Source: Musa acuminata AAA Group
Lineage: Eukaryota > Streptophyta > Magnoliopsida > Zingiberales > Musaceae
Length of the DNA stretch: 64,000 bases
Assembly (NCBI RefSeq): GCF_036884655.1
Contig: NC_088347.1
Span: forward strand, 17,834,501 to 17,898,500
Direction of reading: 5' to 3'
In this document: piece after piece, positions 63,201 to 64,000 of the stretch
Position numbering within the stretch: position 1 is the stretch's first letter
Layout of the letters: each line of letters begins with the position of its first letter
Translations under genes and position numbers: made by a program
The notes under the pieces: generated by a model
Databases searched by the model: none
What the model saw: only the letters and a program-made list of their open reading frames with translations
What the model was told of the DNA's origin: nothing

Positions 63201-63766
63201 AGCAGGGGATTAGTGTCCCTATGAGGGATTAAAAAGTTGACCCTTTGAACTGACGTGAAGAGTGCTTTCCACTGGATACAAATCTGGTTGATTTCTGGGC
63301 AAAACAGTTTGTCTGATTAACTTGTTTCCAAGGGGCAGACATTCTGTCTGCATGTCTGCTAATATAGCTAGGTTAAGTTAATAATTTTTCATCGAGTGAG
63401 TTGAACTCTCTCAATGTTCATGTTTTAAGTTGGTTGTGAACACCACTATATATAACGAACAGTAAGGTCTATTTATCTCTTAGGCAGCTCCAATATTTGT
63501 GCATTTTGAATATAGCACACTGCTTGATCTTTTTTCCTTGTACAGTGCTGCAGTGTTTCACAATGCTAGCACACGCTTCTGTGATGGAGCCCGTTTTGGA
63601 CTTGGTGCAGAGGTAACTTGTCCAAAAATAACTTGCACTGCATACATTTCAATTACCTTATTTGATCGTCATACTATTTTTTATGGCTTGACAAGGTGGG
63701 TATAAGTACAAGTAGGATTCATGCTCGAGGCCCAGTTGGTGTCGAAGGATTATTAACCACTCGATG
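45252..63766 (+). CDS. P5CS: Delta-1-pyrroline-5-carboxylate synthetase, 19 exons, 3' end missing
   Basis: A bifunctional enzyme of proline synthesis: glutamate 5-kinase (ATP), then gamma-glutamyl phosphate reductase (NADPH). Exons: 45252-45302, 46937-47008, 47127-47230, 47327-47429, 47531-47692, 50679-50956, 53342-53492, 53598-53762, 53970-54047, 54135-54224, 55497-55583, 55716-55802, 55892-55988, 56121-56224, 56929-57004, 61912-62062, 62185-62253, 63546-63612, 63696-63766. They join in phase to 687 codons without a stop; about 25-30 C-terminal residues lie beyond the window. Kinase motifs: VTSGAVGVG 55-63, NENDAIS 151-157, GRGGMTAK 232-239. Reductase from about 308: ESRPDALVQ 410-418, PRGSN 486-490, catalytic Cys540 in YPAACNAM. 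Phe130 corresponds, from memory, to the residue linked to proline feedback inhibition. The stretch after LYGG in exon 16 is divergent. Confidence 0.97.
45371..45960 (+). repeat. Four degenerate tandem repeats in P5CS intron 1
   Basis: A segment with GGAGCT, then a TTC..TTC stretch, then TTGGGTTTAcT recurs at 45371, 45555, 45727 and 45936 (spacings 184, 172 and 209 bp). Between copies, GTGTGATTTGATCC-like and AAAACAGCA-like pieces also recur. The array begins within 70 bp of exon 1. Confidence 0.8.
47430..47530 (+). other. P5CS intron 4 with GC donor
   Basis: Exon 4 ends TTTAGTCAG and the intron starts GCATGA; the acceptor is AATGCAG. The protein [11 protein letters not shown] is continuous only with this GC-AG intron, and no GT donor is available nearby. 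Confidence 0.9.
48542..49452. mobile_element. hAT-like non-autonomous element in P5CS intron 5
   Basis: 911 bp bounded by CAGTATTTTATG and GACATCCTTG, with an 8-bp duplication GATTGAAC (48534-48541) and GATTGAAG (49453-49460), 7 of 8 matching. The CA(a/g)... ends and 8-bp target size fit the hAT superfamily. The interior holds repeated GGTACGTACC- and GATCGATA-like text similar to 59914-61557. No coding region. Confidence 0.7.
51037..52168. mobile_element. hAT-like non-autonomous element in P5CS intron 6
   Basis: 1132 bp with an 8-bp duplication ATTGAGAC at 51029-51036 and 52169-52176. The ends TAGCGAAGTCA and (reverse complement of the right end) CAGTGTAGTCA match at 8 of 11 positions. Subterminal GGCGCTCGGGC and GCACCTAGCGCC motifs recur. 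A CT-rich stretch at 51420-51690 gives spurious Pro/Ser/Phe frames. No transposase. Confidence 0.72.
53763..53969 (+). other. P5CS intron 8 with GC donor
   Basis: Exon 8 ends CCAGGCAAG and the intron starts GCAAGG; the acceptor is TTGACAG. AAG|GCAAG is the strong consensus typical of GC-AG introns. The protein LKPGK|ISCLAN is continuous across it. Confidence 0.93.
54225..55496 (+). other. P5CS intron 10, no internal feature
   Basis: AT-rich intron of 1272 bp with a CCACCACCATCATT-like patch near 55210-55370. I see no transposon ends or coding remnant. Confidence 0.6.
57005..59913 (+). other. P5CS intron 15, left part
   Basis: The intron spans 57005-61911 (4.9 kb). This part is AT-rich, with no confident repeat or reading frame. 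A poly-T or TTTTTT-rich stretch lies near 58230 and 58465. Confidence 0.5.
59914..61557 (-). mobile_element. hAT-like element in P5CS intron 15 carrying a decayed tail gene
   Basis: 1644 bp with perfect 11-bp terminal inverted repeats CAAGGTTCGCC / GGCGAACCTTG and a perfect 8-bp duplication CTAGTAGG (59906-59913, 61558-61565), diagnostic of hAT. Both ends are packed with GGTACGGTACGG-like palindromes. The right subterminal region (61300-61550) alternates GGTAACGGTCGAAATC and GATTTCGACCGTTACC in both orientations. The minus strand holds the pseudogene at 60327-61082. No catalytic transposase region remains. Confidence 0.9.
60327..61082 (-). pseudogene. Low-complexity C-terminal tail gene of a hAT element
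   Basis: One minus-strand frame of about 251 codons from ATG at 61082 to the stop just below 60327, broken by TAA near 60750 and TAG at 60683-60681. It starts [17 protein letters not shown] and has a Ser/Gln/Asp-rich middle, including [16 protein letters not shown]. It continues through a Tyr/Gln-rich stretch, [17 protein letters not shown] and a Pro-rich end finishing RRSFWW. I recall such tails in plant predicted proteins related to hAT transposases, but I see no zinc finger, DDE catalytic or dimerisation domain here. Function unknown. Confidence 0.65.
62254..63545 (+). other. P5CS intron 17, no internal feature
   Basis: 1292-bp AT-rich intron. A frame at 62611-62880 looks open but has no resemblance to a known protein. 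No transposon ends found. Confidence 0.55.
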
Positions 63767-64000
63767 GTAAGTTGATTGTTAAATTACTCCTGTTCCTTTT
63801 AACAAAATTGAATGCTCTCATATGAACAACTTTACATGGCCTTATACTTAAGTGATCAAGACATACTTCTGATAAACTATGATATTTTGTGAAGAGTATT
63901 CGACGATTGACATACTATAAGGCAAGGAATGCAATTTCATCCAGTTCGGTATGGTACAACTGGTGTTTTAACTGTTTGACCGTCAACTGGCACACGGACC
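63767..64000 (+). other. Start of P5CS intron 19
   Basis: The donor GTAAGT at 63767 follows CGATG of exon 19 (Trp codon split TG|G). The final exon, expected to encode roughly 25-30 residues, is not in the window. Near the end (63935-64000) TTCGGTATGGTACAACTGG-like text resembles the GGTAC-rich hAT elements above and may be the start of a fourth one. Confidence 0.5.

Noticed and set aside
1..64000. tRNA, rRNA or organelle-derived segments
   Set aside because: No cloverleaf-like tRNA, rRNA or plastid/mitochondrial gene was recognised; tRNA similarity is limited to the retrotransposon primer-binding sites.

Overview
The window is nuclear DNA of a flowering plant. Most of it is nested, decayed LTR retrotransposons, followed by one intact, intron-rich housekeeping gene. 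A monocot, probably a banana or ensete relative (Musaceae), fits the style of the retroelements and the hAT-related protein tail. That placement rests on memory of similar sequences and is only moderately confident.

Layout. Bases 1-5576 are mostly anonymous AT-rich DNA with two (AT)n microsatellites, one solo LTR (1969-3171) and a possible first coding exon of an unidentified minus-strand gene (4071-4147). Bases 5577 to about 44625 are one old Ty1/copia element (called B here) expanded from an estimated 9 kb to 39 kb by later insertions, many of them inside one another. B's 5' LTR is split by a Sirevirus-like copia element (A, 6649-21150) and by an inverted solo LTR of B's own family. B's pol gene is split by another solo B-type LTR. 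B's 3' LTR is split by a minus-strand gypsy element (C, 30008-44361). C in turn carries an A-type LTR and a complete but dead chromodomain gypsy element (D, 35710-43456), and D carries one more B-type LTR. Inside A, an inverted A-type LTR holds two further insertions, one of which holds a third. I matched most boundaries by TG...CA-type ends and 5-bp target-site duplications, so the order of events can be read from the sequence. Every retroelement reading frame is broken.

Bases 44626-45251 hold the promoter and 5' leader, and 45252-63766 hold the first 19 exons of delta-1-pyrroline-5-carboxylate synthetase (P5CS) on the plus strand. P5CS is the bifunctional enzyme (glutamate 5-kinase plus gamma-glutamyl phosphate reductase) of the first steps of proline synthesis. 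All exon phases join without a stop (687 complete codons). The last exon lies beyond the window. Two introns use GC donors. Three large introns each carry a non-autonomous hAT-like DNA transposon with an 8-bp target duplication. Intergenic DNA here is therefore LTR-retrotransposon territory, while the gene body has taken up DNA transposons.

The least ordinary observations are the fully readable nesting order, a large inverted repeat in the leader of element C, a duplicated primer-binding site inside C's LTRs, LTR palindrome modules that exist in two versions and acted as targets for later insertions, a 30-bp tandem array with 4-monomer higher-order structure inside an LTR, and a transposon tail gene left in a hAT element in P5CS intron 15.
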